From Chersky-840 sp035532735 (GTDB lineage Bacteria; Actinomycetota; Acidimicrobiia; Acidimicrobiales; UBA8190): a stretch of DNA of 8,071 bases. The stretch covers positions 1 through 8,071 of the forward strand of contig DATKQM010000067.1 in the NCBI GenBank assembly GCA_035532735.1. Direction: 5' to 3'. Shown here in pieces: positions 1 through 5,750 of the stretch (its first letter is position 1; each line of letters starts with the position of its first letter). The notes below the pieces were generated by a model that did not search any database, was not told the DNA's origin, and saw only the letters and a program-made list of their open reading frames with translations. The translations under genes were made by a program, and so were the position numbers.

Positions 1-1
1 G

Positions 2-175
2 CCCGCCGTGGCTGTGGGCCCCGAGGGAGGCTGGGATTCCTCGGAAACGGCCTCGGGGTGGCCCCTGGTGGGCCTGGGCCCCAACGTATTGCGGGCCGAG
101 ACGGCGGCTGTGGCCGCTGGCCTGCTCCTTTGCGCCCTCCGCGCGGGCTTGCTGGGGCCCGGCCCGGCGCCGTGA
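2..175 (+). CDS. rsmE: 16S rRNA (uracil-1498-N3)-methyltransferase RsmE, C-terminal end (5' truncated)
   Basis: Only the last 57 codons are present; the start lies left of the window. The visible peptide carries the SPOUT-fold signature of RsmE. VGPEGGW (residues 5-11 of the fragment) forms part of the S-adenosylmethionine-binding knot, and GLGPNVLRAETAAVAA (24-39) matches the family's C-terminal 'LGxxILRxETAxxAA' block. RsmE methylates N3 of U1498 in helix 44 of 16S rRNA within the assembled 30S subunit. The tail after the LRAET block is short and rich in Gly, Pro and Ala, as expected for the natural C-terminus, and the gene ends with TGA. In many actinobacteria rsmE follows dnaJ and precedes the HIT-phoH-ybeY-era run, so its place here is expected. 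The separation from HIT by two regulator genes is less usual. Confidence 0.93.
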   Translation, partial: PAVAVGPEGGWDSSETASGWPLVGLGPNVLRAETAAVAAGLLLCALRAGLLGPGPAP

Positions 176-202
176 CGATCGTCGTGTCGAGGCGCCGACA
201 CG

Positions 203-212
203 GAACCGGTTC
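203..212. promoter_or_regulatory. perfect 10-bp palindrome upstream of bldD
   Basis: GAACCGGTTC is its own reverse complement. It lies 27 bases after the rsmE stop and 9 bases before the candidate BldD box. It could be an operator half of the same control region, but no regulator can be named from the sequence. The flanking bases do not extend the symmetry. Confidence 0.25.
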
Positions 213-221
213 TTGCAATCA

Positions 222-234
222 CCACGCTGAGTGA
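222..234. promoter_or_regulatory. candidate BldD operator (autoregulatory box)
   Basis: CCACGCTGAGTGA fits the published streptomycete BldD consensus TNACNCWGNGTNA at 8 of 9 informative positions; only the first T is replaced by C. It lies 132 bases upstream of the proposed bldD start. A weak promoter-like pair, TTGCAA (213-218) and GAGACT (237-242) with an 18-base spacer, would place the box in the spacer, where binding would repress. BldD represses its own gene in Streptomyces. By my rough estimate a one-mismatch match is expected about once or twice in 8 kb by chance, so its value rests on its position. Confidence 0.4.
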
Positions 235-366
235 GCGAGACTGGCATGGATTATCCGCGCGTGTGCCCAGGCGGTGGGATCAGGCACGGTTGTCATGCTC
301 TCGCGGGGGATCGCACGGGGGCCGTCGGCAGGCACGGGGACGAGCGCAGCGAGGATATGGATTGTC

Positions 367-954
367 ATGGTGAACACGGTGTTGCCCGAAGAGGACGAGC
401 AGGAAGAGTCCGCGCGGGCGGCATACGCCCGAGCCGTCGGTTCTCGTCTGCGGGCCGTCCGCAAGCAGATGCGGCTCTCGCTCCAGGCGGTCGAGGCCAT
501 GTCGGACCAGGAGTTCAAGGCGTCGGTGTTGGGCGCCTACGAACGAGGCGAGCGCGCCATCTCGGTGCCGAGGCTGCAGCGTCTGGCCAAGCTCTACGAC
601 GTTCCCGTGGACCAGCTCCTGCCTCAGGACGACGACGCCACGCGCTGGGGGCCCAACGGTGAGGGGAACGGCAACGGTGGTGAGAGCCCCGGTCGGGCAC
701 GACGCCAGCTCCGACCTTGGGACGGCCACGACAAGGTCACGATCGATCTCACGAAACTGAACTCGGTGAGTGGGCCCGAGCGCGACCTGCTCCGCCGGTT
801 CCTCTCGATGATCCAGGTCCAGCGCCAGGACTTCAACGGGCGGATGATCACGATTCGAGCCGAAGACCTGCGGGCGATCGCCTGTCTCTTCGGGGTCACC
901 CCCGACGCCATGAGCCGGCGCCTCGACGAACTGGGCCTGCGCGTCATCGCCTGA
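367..954 (+). CDS. bldD: BldD-like XRE-family transcriptional regulator with c-di-GMP-binding signature
   Basis: A 195-aa two-domain regulator. Residues about 16-87 form the XRE helix-turn-helix: AYARAVGSRLRAVRKQ, then SVLGAYERGERAISVPRLQRLAKLYDVPVDQLLP, close to streptomycete BldD. A Gly/Asn-rich linker (about 88-120) leads to the C-terminal domain. This domain keeps the cyclic-di-GMP signature RXD-X8-RXXD exactly: R153-Q-D155, eight residues, R164-A-E-D167. In Streptomyces, tetrameric c-di-GMP bridges two BldD C-terminal domains and so drives DNA binding that represses developmental genes. I infer the same ligand here; the regulated genes are unknown. The ATG at 367 was chosen because GAGG (351-354) precedes it and the N-terminus then has the family's length. 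A GTG at 370 is also possible, and an upstream ATG at 274 would add 31 unrelated-looking residues. The usual streptomycete neighbours are absent; here the gene sits between rsmE and the HIT-phoH-ybeY-era run. Confidence 0.88.
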   Translation: MVNTVLPEEDEQEESARAAYARAVGSRLRAVRKQMRLSLQAVEAMSDQEFKASVLGAYERGERAISVPRLQRLAKLYDVPVDQLLPQDDDATRWGPNGEGNGNGGESPGRARRQLRPWDGHDKVTIDLTKLNSVSGPERDLLRRFLSMIQVQRQDFNGRMITIRAEDLRAIACLFGVTPDAMSRRLDELGLRVIA

Positions 955-995
955 CGCCCCGTTTCCCCGCCTGACGTACACGCCGCCGCGGTCGA

Positions 996-1019
996 TTCGC
1001 GAAGAGCACCGGATAGCAT
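996..1019 (+). promoter_or_regulatory. possible promoter and operator before the small HTH gene
   Basis: The 109-base gap between bldD and the next start holds a perfect 8-bp palindrome TTCGCGAA (996-1003). Eleven bases downstream of it is TAGCAT (1014-1019), which fits the actinobacterial -10 pattern TANNNT. No convincing -35 is seen; the hexamer at 17-base spacing is GTCGAT. Transcription would begin near 1026, giving a short leader before the GTG at 1064. A separate promoter for the downstream genes is plausible but weakly supported. Confidence 0.25.
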
Positions 1020-1063
1020 GACGAGGCACGGTGCGATACGGAGCGTCGGGCCCTGGAGATGCG

Positions 1064-1315
1064 GTGAGCGAACAGATCCGGTGGATGAGCACCAAAGAGG
1101 CGGCCGAGCACCTCGGCGTGACCTTGCGTAGCCTCTACCGATTCATCGACGAGGGAGGGCTGGCCGCTTTCAAGTTCGGGCGGGTCATCCGGCTCAAGGC
1201 CGATGATGTCGACGCCTTCATCGAGAATTGTCGGATCGCTCCAGGCAGCCTCGAACACCTCTATCCCGAAGTGAAGGGCTCGAGCGCAGTGCCCGGCCGT
1301 GCCGAGACCCTGTAG
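1064..1315 (+). CDS. small excisionase-family (HTH_17) DNA-binding protein
   Basis: An 83-aa protein whose first 55 residues are a MerR-like/excisionase helix-turn-helix: WMSTKEAAEHLGVTLRSLYRFIDEGGLAAFKFGRVIRL (8-44), then KADDVDAFIE (45-54). The STKEAAEHLGV helix, the SLYRFIDEG recognition segment and the wing FGRVIRL match the family pattern. The rest (55-83, with SLEHLYPEV at 62-70) is a short tail of unknown role. The GTG at 1064 has GGAG at 1055-1058, five bases upstream; an earlier GTG at 1031 lacks such a site. Despite the family name there is no integrase, att site or other phage gene nearby. Stable placement beside bldD and upstream of a HIT gene suggests a chromosomal regulator rather than a phage excisionase. 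Its targets cannot be inferred. The stop is 18 bases before the HIT gene, so the two are probably cotranscribed. Confidence 0.8.
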   Translation: MSEQIRWMSTKEAAEHLGVTLRSLYRFIDEGGLAAFKFGRVIRLKADDVDAFIENCRIAPGSLEHLYPEVKGSSAVPGRAETL

Positions 1316-1333
1316 GAGACGGGCGCAGGGTCG

Positions 1334-1687
1334 GTGAGCGGGACCTCTGATTGTCTGTTCTGCCGGATCGTCGCCGGTGAGATCCCTGCCGAGATCGTCC
1401 ACAGCTCCGACCTTGCCGTAGCCTTTCGCGACCTCAACCCTCAGGCCCCCGTGCACGTGCTCGTGGTGCCCCGCCGGCACATCGACCACGCGGGTGTCCT
1501 CGAGCCCGACGACCGCCAAGCGCTGGCCGGGGTGTTCGAGGCGGCCCGCCGGGTGGCCGAGGAACAAGGGTTGGCCGAACGCGGATATCGCCTCGTGTTC
1601 AATGTGGGTGAGGACGCCTCGAATTCCGTGCCCCATCTCCATCTCCACGTCCTCGGGGGCCGTCGCCTGGCATGGCCCCCGGGGTGA
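1334..1687 (+). CDS. HIT (histidine triad) family nucleotide hydrolase, HinT-like
   Basis: A 117-aa protein of the HIT superfamily, which hydrolyses nucleoside phosphoramidates and related nucleotide conjugates. The order of motifs is that of HinT: CLFC at residues 7-10 (the cysteine pair that can bind zinc), REIP-like AGEIPAEIV (14-22), NPQAPVHVLVVPRRHI (35-50), GYRLVFNVG, and the catalytic triad H101-L-H103-L-H105 followed by VLGGRRLAWPPG at the end. The middle histidine of HxHxH is the usual nucleophile. The segment before the triad reads DASNSVPHLHLH where HinT proteins commonly have a G-Q pair, a modest deviation. The GTG at 1334 starts directly at the family's N-terminus; AGGAG at 1314-1318 is somewhat far and CAGGG at 1326-1330 rather close, so coupling to the preceding gene may help. 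A HIT gene before phoH is common in actinobacteria. Confidence 0.93.
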   Translation: MSGTSDCLFCRIVAGEIPAEIVHSSDLAVAFRDLNPQAPVHVLVVPRRHIDHAGVLEPDDRQALAGVFEAARRVAEEQGLAERGYRLVFNVGEDASNSVPHLHLHVLGGRRLAWPPG

Positions 1688-1725
1688 TTGGTTGGGGGAC
1701 CGCTATCTCGTCGCCCCGGGCGTGA

Positions 1726-1738
1726 CCGGGACACCCGG
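1726..1738. other. small GC hairpin between the HIT gene and phoH
   Basis: CCGGG (1726-1730), a three-base loop ACA, and CCCGG (1734-1738) can form a tight hairpin in the 94-base gap before phoH. No T-run follows, so it does not look like an intrinsic terminator. It may only slow or partly attenuate transcription into phoH, or be chance in GC-rich DNA. Confidence 0.2.
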
Positions 1739-1781
1739 CGGCGGCGGGCCGACCTACTGGTAGCCTCGGGAGCGAGAGCCA

Positions 1782-2867
1782 GTGTCGTCGACCCAGGTCA
1801 AGATCCTCGTCCCCGGAAACCACCTCATGGTCGGTCTCCTCGGACAGAGAGACGAACTGCTGCGCCTGATCGAAGAGTCCTTCGAGGGATCTCACATCGT
1901 GGTGCAGGGCAACGAGATCACCATCGACGGCGAGGGCGCCGAGCGGGTGGGTCGGCTGTTCGACGAGCTCGTCACGCTGCTCGAGCAGGGCCAGCGTCTC
2001 GACGCCGCTGACGTGGGCCGGACCATCACCATGGTCAAGGACGATGTGAGCCCGGCCGAGGTGCTCACCACCGAGCTGCTGCGTTCGGCCCGGGGTCGCA
2101 CCGTCCGACCCAAGACCGCCGGCCAGAAGCGCTACGCCGACGCCATCGCCACCCATGTGGTCACCTTCGGCATCGGCCCGGCGGGCACGGGGAAGTCGTA
2201 TCTGGCCGTGGCCCTTGCGGTCCAAGCGCTCCAGGCGCGCGACGCGGACCGGATCATCCTCACCCGACCCGCCGTCGAGGCGGGGGAGCGCCTCGGGTTC
2301 CTGCCTGGCGACATCATGGCGAAGGTCGACCCCTATCTTCGCCCGCTCTATGACGCCCTCTACGACCTCCTCGGACCCGAGGGTGCGCAGCGTCTTCTCG
2401 AGCGCGGCACCATCGAGGTCGCCCCTCTGGCGTTCATGCGGGGCCGGACGCTCAACCGCAGCTTCATCATCCTCGACGAAGCCCAGAACACTACGCCCGA
2501 ACAGATGAAGATGTTCTTGACGCGCATCGGGTTCGGATCGAAAGTGGTCGTCACCGGTGACGTCACGCAGATCGACGTGCCGGGGGGACGCTCGGGGCTC
2601 CCCGGCCTCGAAGCAGTGCTGGGATCGGTGCCGGGACTGGCCTTCGTGCACCTGACCCAACGCGACGTGGTGCGGGCCCGCATCGTGGCCGACATCGTCG
2701 CCGCCTACGAGCGTGTCGACGAGGCCAACGGTTCGGGGCCTGGTGAGGTCAGTCGGACCAATCGCTCCGGTGGCGGTGGTGCGCAGCGCGCCACGCGCGC
2801 CGAGAAGGTCGCACAAGCCGAGAAGGACGCACAAGCCGAGAAGGACGCGCCCCCCCATGGCGGTTGA
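1782..2867 (+). CDS. phoH: PhoH-family P-loop ATPase (PhoH-like protein)
   Basis: A 361-aa cytoplasmic ATPase. After a PhoH-type N-terminal region (1-115) comes the P-loop domain: Walker A GPAGTGKS at 132-139, the ILTRPAVEAGERLGFLPGD block (159-177), Walker B FIILDEAQN at 228-236, VVTGDVTQID (256-265), GGRSGL (268-273) and RDVVRARIV (294-302) near the end of the domain. PhoH proteins resemble the helicase-1 core and are genetically tied to YbeY and RNA turnover, but the exact substrate is unsettled. The GTG at 1782 follows GGGAG (1768-1772) at nine bases. The last 45 residues are low-complexity, glycine-rich and then AEKVAQ-AEKDAQ-AEKDAP, encoded by an 18-bp tandem repeat; most PhoH proteins end soon after the RARIV helix. 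The end overlaps ybeY by 11 bases in a different frame. Confidence 0.95.
   Translation: MSSTQVKILVPGNHLMVGLLGQRDELLRLIEESFEGSHIVVQGNEITIDGEGAERVGRLFDELVTLLEQGQRLDAADVGRTITMVKDDVSPAEVLTTELLRSARGRTVRPKTAGQKRYADAIATHVVTFGIGPAGTGKSYLAVALAVQALQARDADRIILTRPAVEAGERLGFLPGDIMAKVDPYLRPLYDALYDLLGPEGAQRLLERGTIEVAPLAFMRGRTLNRSFIILDEAQNTTPEQMKMFLTRIGFGSKVVVTGDVTQIDVPGGRSGLPGLEAVLGSVPGLAFVHLTQRDVVRARIVADIVAAYERVDEANGSGPGEVSRTNRSGGGGAQRATRAEKVAQAEKDAQAEKDAPPHGG
2799..2852 (+). repeat. 18-bp tandem repeat, three copies, in the phoH 3' end
   Basis: Three consecutive 18-base units (2799-2816, 2817-2834, 2835-2852) of the form GCCGAGAAGGWCGCACAA; the second differs from the first by one base and the third diverges in its last four. 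They encode AEKVAQ, AEKDAQ and AEKDAP. The unit length is a multiple of three, so copy-number change would keep the frame. Each unit contains a Shine-Dalgarno-like GAGAAGG; that of the last copy (2838-2844) is the probable ribosome-binding site of ybeY, twelve bases before its ATG. A run of seven C (2850-2856) follows directly. Confidence 0.9.
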
Positions 2868-3369
2868 CGTCTTCGCCGCCGACGAGCAGTCCGAAACCGA
2901 GATCGACATCATGCGGTGGGTGAAGCTGGCACGCGACGTGCTCGGCGCACAGGGTGTCAAAGAGGACGTCGAGGTGTCGCTGCTCTTCGTGGACGAGCCC
3001 ACCATCGCCGATCTCCACGAGAGGTTCCTGGGCGAGCCCGGCCCCACTGACGTGCTCGCCTTTCCCATCGACGAGGAGCCCGAGCTCGGGGGGCGGTCGC
3101 CCGATGAGGGCGGTACCGGGCCCGGCGGAGGCTTGCCGAGCGACGAGTTCGACGTGCCGACACTGCTCGGCGACGTCTTGGTCTGTCCGTCGGTGGCGGC
3201 GCGCAACGCCATCGAGCACGGCGTGAGCCTCGAGGACGAAGTGGCCCTGTTGGTGGTGCACGGCTTGTTGCACCTCCTCGGGATGGACCACGGAGAAGAC
3301 GAAGAGGCAGAGACCATGGAGCGCCGCGAGCGGGAGCTGTTGGCCCGCTTCCACCGGGCTGCGTCGTAG
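2857..3369 (+). CDS. ybeY: endoribonuclease YbeY (16S rRNA maturation factor)
   Basis: A 170-aa metal-dependent endoribonuclease that helps mature the 16S rRNA 3' end and removes defective ribosomes. The zinc signature is complete: VVHGLLHLLGMDH at 133-145, with H135, H139 and H145 as ligands. The upstream family blocks TDVLAFP (64-70) and GDVLVCP (105-111) are present. Between them lies a hydrophilic Gly/Pro/acid-rich insertion (about 72-100) that makes it slightly longer than the E. coli protein. ATG 2857 is chosen because it gives the family's N-terminus and has GAGAAGGA upstream at 2838-2845; an in-frame GTG at 2713 would add 48 residues of arginine-rich shadow sequence from within phoH. 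The 11-base overlap with phoH suggests translational coupling, in line with the frequent phoH-ybeY pairing. Confidence 0.95.
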   Translation: MAVDVFAADEQSETEIDIMRWVKLARDVLGAQGVKEDVEVSLLFVDEPTIADLHERFLGEPGPTDVLAFPIDEEPELGGRSPDEGGTGPGGGLPSDEFDVPTLLGDVLVCPSVAARNAIEHGVSLEDEVALLVVHGLLHLLGMDHGEDEEAETMERRERELLARFHRAAS

Positions 3370-3379
3370 TAGGGACATC

Positions 3380-4705
3380 GTGTCCTCGGCTGTGTTCGCG
3401 TCCGAGCACTTCGGGACCACCGACCTCATCCTGGTGGGGGTGGTGGTGGTGCTGCTCGTCGGCTCCGCCCTCCTCGCGCTGGCAGAGACCGCGCTGTCTC
3501 GTACCAGCAAGGCCAAGGCTCTGTCACTGCGTGACGAGCGCCGTCGAGGGTCGGGCCGGCTCGTGCGCCTGATCGAGAGCCCCCAGGCGTTTCTCAACCC
3601 GATCCTGCTGCTGGTGCTGATCTGCCAACTGGTCACAGGAACCCTCGTGGGCATCTTGGCGGAGCGGTTCTTCGGCGCGCTCGGGGTCTTGGTCGCCACC
3701 TTCTTCGAGGTCGTGGTGATCTTCGTACTGGCGGAGGCCCTGCCCAAGAACTGGGCCGTCTACAACCCCGAGCGCTCTGCGCTGTTCGTGTCCCCGATCA
3801 TCTCCGCCCTGGTGGGATTCCCCCCGGTGCGGATGCTCTCCACGGGCCTCAACGGCCTCGCCAACCTCCTCATGCGCCCCCGCCACCGGGAGTCGCGGGG
3901 GATGCGCGAGTCCGAGCTGTTGGCCATGGCAGACGTGGCCATGGAAGAGGAGGTCATCGAAACCCAAGAGCGTGAGCTCATCCACTCCATCATCGGGTTC
4001 GGCGACACCATCGTCCGCGAGGTCATGGTGCCGCGCCCCGACATGCGTACCGTCGAGGCCGACGTGGCGGTGTCCAAGGCCCTCGACATAGCCATCGAGG
4101 CGGGCTTCTCGCGCCTGCCGGTCCACGCCGGCAACCTCGACGACGTGGTGGGGATCGCCTTCACCAAGGACCTCATCCGAGCCGAGCGCGAGGGGCACGG
4201 CGGCCGGTCCGTGCGTGACTTCGTGCGCCTCGCGCACTTCGTGCCCGAGACCAAGCGTGTGTCGCGACTGATGCGCGAGATGCAAGAGCGGAAATTCCAC
4301 CTGACCATCGCCGTCGACGAATACGGCGGCACGGCCGGACTGGTCACCCTCGAGGACCTCATCGAGGAGTTGGTCGGTGAGATCGTCGACGAGTATGACG
4401 TCGAAGAACCACCTGTCCAGGCCCTGGCCGGGGGCGAGGTGTCGGTGACGGCCCGGTTCCCCGTGGACGAGCTCAACGAGCTCATCCACTCCGAGCTACC
4501 CGAAGGCGACTGGGACACCGTCGGCGGCTTGTTGTTCAACGTCCTGGGCCGGGTCCCGGTCGAGGGGGAGTCCGTCGACGTCGACGGCGTCCGGCTCGTC
4601 GCCGAGACGGTCCAGGGACACCGCATCGGCCGGATTCGCATCTCGCCGTTGCAGGCGCCGGGCCCGCATGGCACCGAGCCCGCCGCACCGCAGCACAGGG
4701 AATGA
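3380..4705 (+). CDS. CNNM/CBS-domain membrane protein (hemolysin C / CorC-like)
   Basis: A 441-aa integral membrane protein. The DUF21/CNNM region holds hydrophobic segments at about 14-38, 69-94, 98-120 (with LAEALPK at 117-123, a family hallmark) and 136-164. A linker helix (175-205, QERELIHSIIGFGDTIVREVMVPR) leads to a CBS pair (about 215-335). The second CBS ends in the typical DEYGGTAGLVTLEDLIEELVGEI (313-335). The CorC/HlyC transporter-associated domain follows (about 345-425, GDWDTVGGLLFNVLGRVP). Related proteins are Mg2+ transporters or export factors, with CBS domains sensing Mg-ATP; older names such as hemolysin are misleading. The GTG at 3380 has AGGGA at 3371-3375 and lies 10 bases after ybeY. 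The stop overlaps the era start in ATGA (4702-4705). This gene commonly sits between ybeY and era in actinobacteria. Confidence 0.94.
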   Translation: MSSAVFASEHFGTTDLILVGVVVVLLVGSALLALAETALSRTSKAKALSLRDERRRGSGRLVRLIESPQAFLNPILLLVLICQLVTGTLVGILAERFFGALGVLVATFFEVVVIFVLAEALPKNWAVYNPERSALFVSPIISALVGFPPVRMLSTGLNGLANLLMRPRHRESRGMRESELLAMADVAMEEEVIETQERELIHSIIGFGDTIVREVMVPRPDMRTVEADVAVSKALDIAIEAGFSRLPVHAGNLDDVVGIAFTKDLIRAEREGHGGRSVRDFVRLAHFVPETKRVSRLMREMQERKFHLTIAVDEYGGTAGLVTLEDLIEELVGEIVDEYDVEEPPVQALAGGEVSVTARFPVDELNELIHSELPEGDWDTVGGLLFNVLGRVPVEGESVDVDGVRLVAETVQGHRIGRIRISPLQAPGPHGTEPAAPQHRE

Positions 4706-5706
4706 GCAACCCGGTGACCGAGGGCGCCGAGCCCGTCAGTGGACAAGCCGAGCCCGTCAGTGGACAAGCCGGGCCCGTCAATGGACAGGACGTCCCCGCC
4801 GGGCTCCGGTCGGGATTCGTGACCGTGGTTGGCCGACCCAATGTCGGCAAGTCGACCCTCGTCAACCGCATCCTGGGTACGAAAGTCACGATCACCTCAC
4901 CCCGGCCCAACACCACGCGCCGGGCCGTGCGCGGTGTGTTGCACCGACCCGGGCTCCAGGCGGTGTTCGTGGACACCCCGGGACTGCATCGACCCCGCAC
5001 CGCCCTCGGGACACGACTCAACGAGCAGGTGACCGAAGCACTCGACGACATCGACGTGGTCGTCCCCGTGCTCGACGCCACCGGCCCCATCGGGCCCGGT
5101 GACCGGTTCGTCCTCGAGCGAGCCGCGGCGACGTGCAAAGGACAGGCCGCGTCGGGTGCGACCGGGCCGCTCTCGCGTGTGCTCGTCGTGGTCAACAAGG
5201 TCGATCGCGCCACCAAGGCACAGATCCTCGAACGCCTCGACGGTGCCCATCGGGTCCTCGAGGGCGAAGGTGCCGATGGCGGGGTCGAGTACTTCCCGGT
5301 CTCCGCCACCTCGGGCCAGGGCATCGACGCTCTCGTCGACGCCGTGATGGCACGCCTGCCTCCGGGGCCGCCCTATTTCCCCGAGGGCATGGTGACCGAT
5401 GTGCCCGAAGCCTTCTGGGTGGCCGAGCTCGTACGTGAGCAGCTCCTGGCGCATGTCCGCGAGGAGCTTCCCCATTCGATCGCGTGTCGGGTCACGGAGT
5501 GGGAATGGCCGCGTGTGAGCATCGAGATCATCGTCGAGCGCGAGTCCCAGAAGGGCATGGTGATCGGCAAAGGCGGTGCCATGCTCAAAGATGTCGGGAC
5601 CGCCGTGCGCGCCCAATTGCCGCTGGGTGCCTTCGTCGAGTTGCGGGTACGGGTCGAGAAGCACTGGCAGCAACGCCCCGACATGATCGAACGCCTCGGG
5701 TACTGA
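4702..5706 (+). CDS. era: GTPase Era (30S ribosome assembly)
   Basis: A 334-aa GTPase that binds the 3' end of 16S rRNA during 30S maturation. The G motifs are G1 GRPNVGKST (44-52), G2 around NTTRRAV (70-76), G3 DTPG (91-94), G4 NKVD (165-168) and G5 SAT (201-203). The C-terminal KH domain follows, with IEIIVERESQKGMVIGKGG (274-292) and the end EKHWQQRPDMIERLGY. Before the GTPase core lies a 35-residue extension that typical Era proteins lack; it is made of EPVSGQA-type repeats. There is a short insertion before G4 (about 143-157). The ATG at 4702 overlaps the preceding stop in ATGA and AGGG abuts it, so initiation is probably by termination-reinitiation. A GTG at 4714 is the only other nearby start and would keep the repeats. 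RsmE, YbeY and Era share the 30S 3' end as substrate. Confidence 0.96.
   Translation: MSNPVTEGAEPVSGQAEPVSGQAGPVNGQDVPAGLRSGFVTVVGRPNVGKSTLVNRILGTKVTITSPRPNTTRRAVRGVLHRPGLQAVFVDTPGLHRPRTALGTRLNEQVTEALDDIDVVVPVLDATGPIGPGDRFVLERAAATCKGQAASGATGPLSRVLVVVNKVDRATKAQILERLDGAHRVLEGEGADGGVEYFPVSATSGQGIDALVDAVMARLPPGPPYFPEGMVTDVPEAFWVAELVREQLLAHVREELPHSIACRVTEWEWPRVSIEIIVERESQKGMVIGKGGAMLKDVGTAVRAQLPLGAFVELRVRVEKHWQQRPDMIERLGY
4729..4791 (+). repeat. 21-bp tandem repeat, three copies, in the 5' end of era
   Basis: Units at 4729-4749 and 4750-4770 are identical; the third (4771-4791) differs at a few bases. They encode EPVSGQA, EPVSGQA and GPVNGQD. The perfect identity of the first two suggests a recent duplication. 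The unit length keeps the reading frame. The repeat lies N-terminal to the GTPase core, in a region the family does not conserve. Confidence 0.92.
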
Positions 5707-5750
5707 GCTCCGGGTCTTCGACGTTGCTCTTGTCCTCGTTAGAGCTCCGG
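5705..5750. repeat. 9-bp repeat flanking the era/dinG convergent junction
   Basis: GAGCTCCGG occurs at 5705-5713, overlapping the era stop, and again at 5742-5750, just inside the end of dinG. Because GAGCTC is self-complementary, the two copies could also pair as a 6-bp stem with a 31-base loop. No T-run follows on either strand, so it is not a canonical terminator. Termination between the two genes is otherwise unmarked. Confidence 0.3.

Noticed and set aside
202..242. ECF-sigma promoter starting at GGAACC (202-207)
   Set aside because: The -35-like GGAACC has no matching -10 at the expected spacing.
1064..1315. Prophage or integrated element marked by an excisionase
   Set aside because: No integrase, att repeats, tRNA or composition break nearby; the flanking gene order is chromosomal.
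2799..2852. CRISPR array
   Set aside because: Units are contiguous without spacers and encode an in-frame peptide repeat.
2713..2856. Upstream GTG start for ybeY
   Set aside because: It adds 48 Arg/Pro-rich residues that are a frame shadow of phoH; ATG 2857 matches the family N-terminus.
1599..3317. Long open frame on the minus strand opposite phoH and ybeY
   Set aside because: It is a codon-bias shadow in high-GC DNA. The plus strand carries unmistakable PhoH and YbeY motifs over the same bases.
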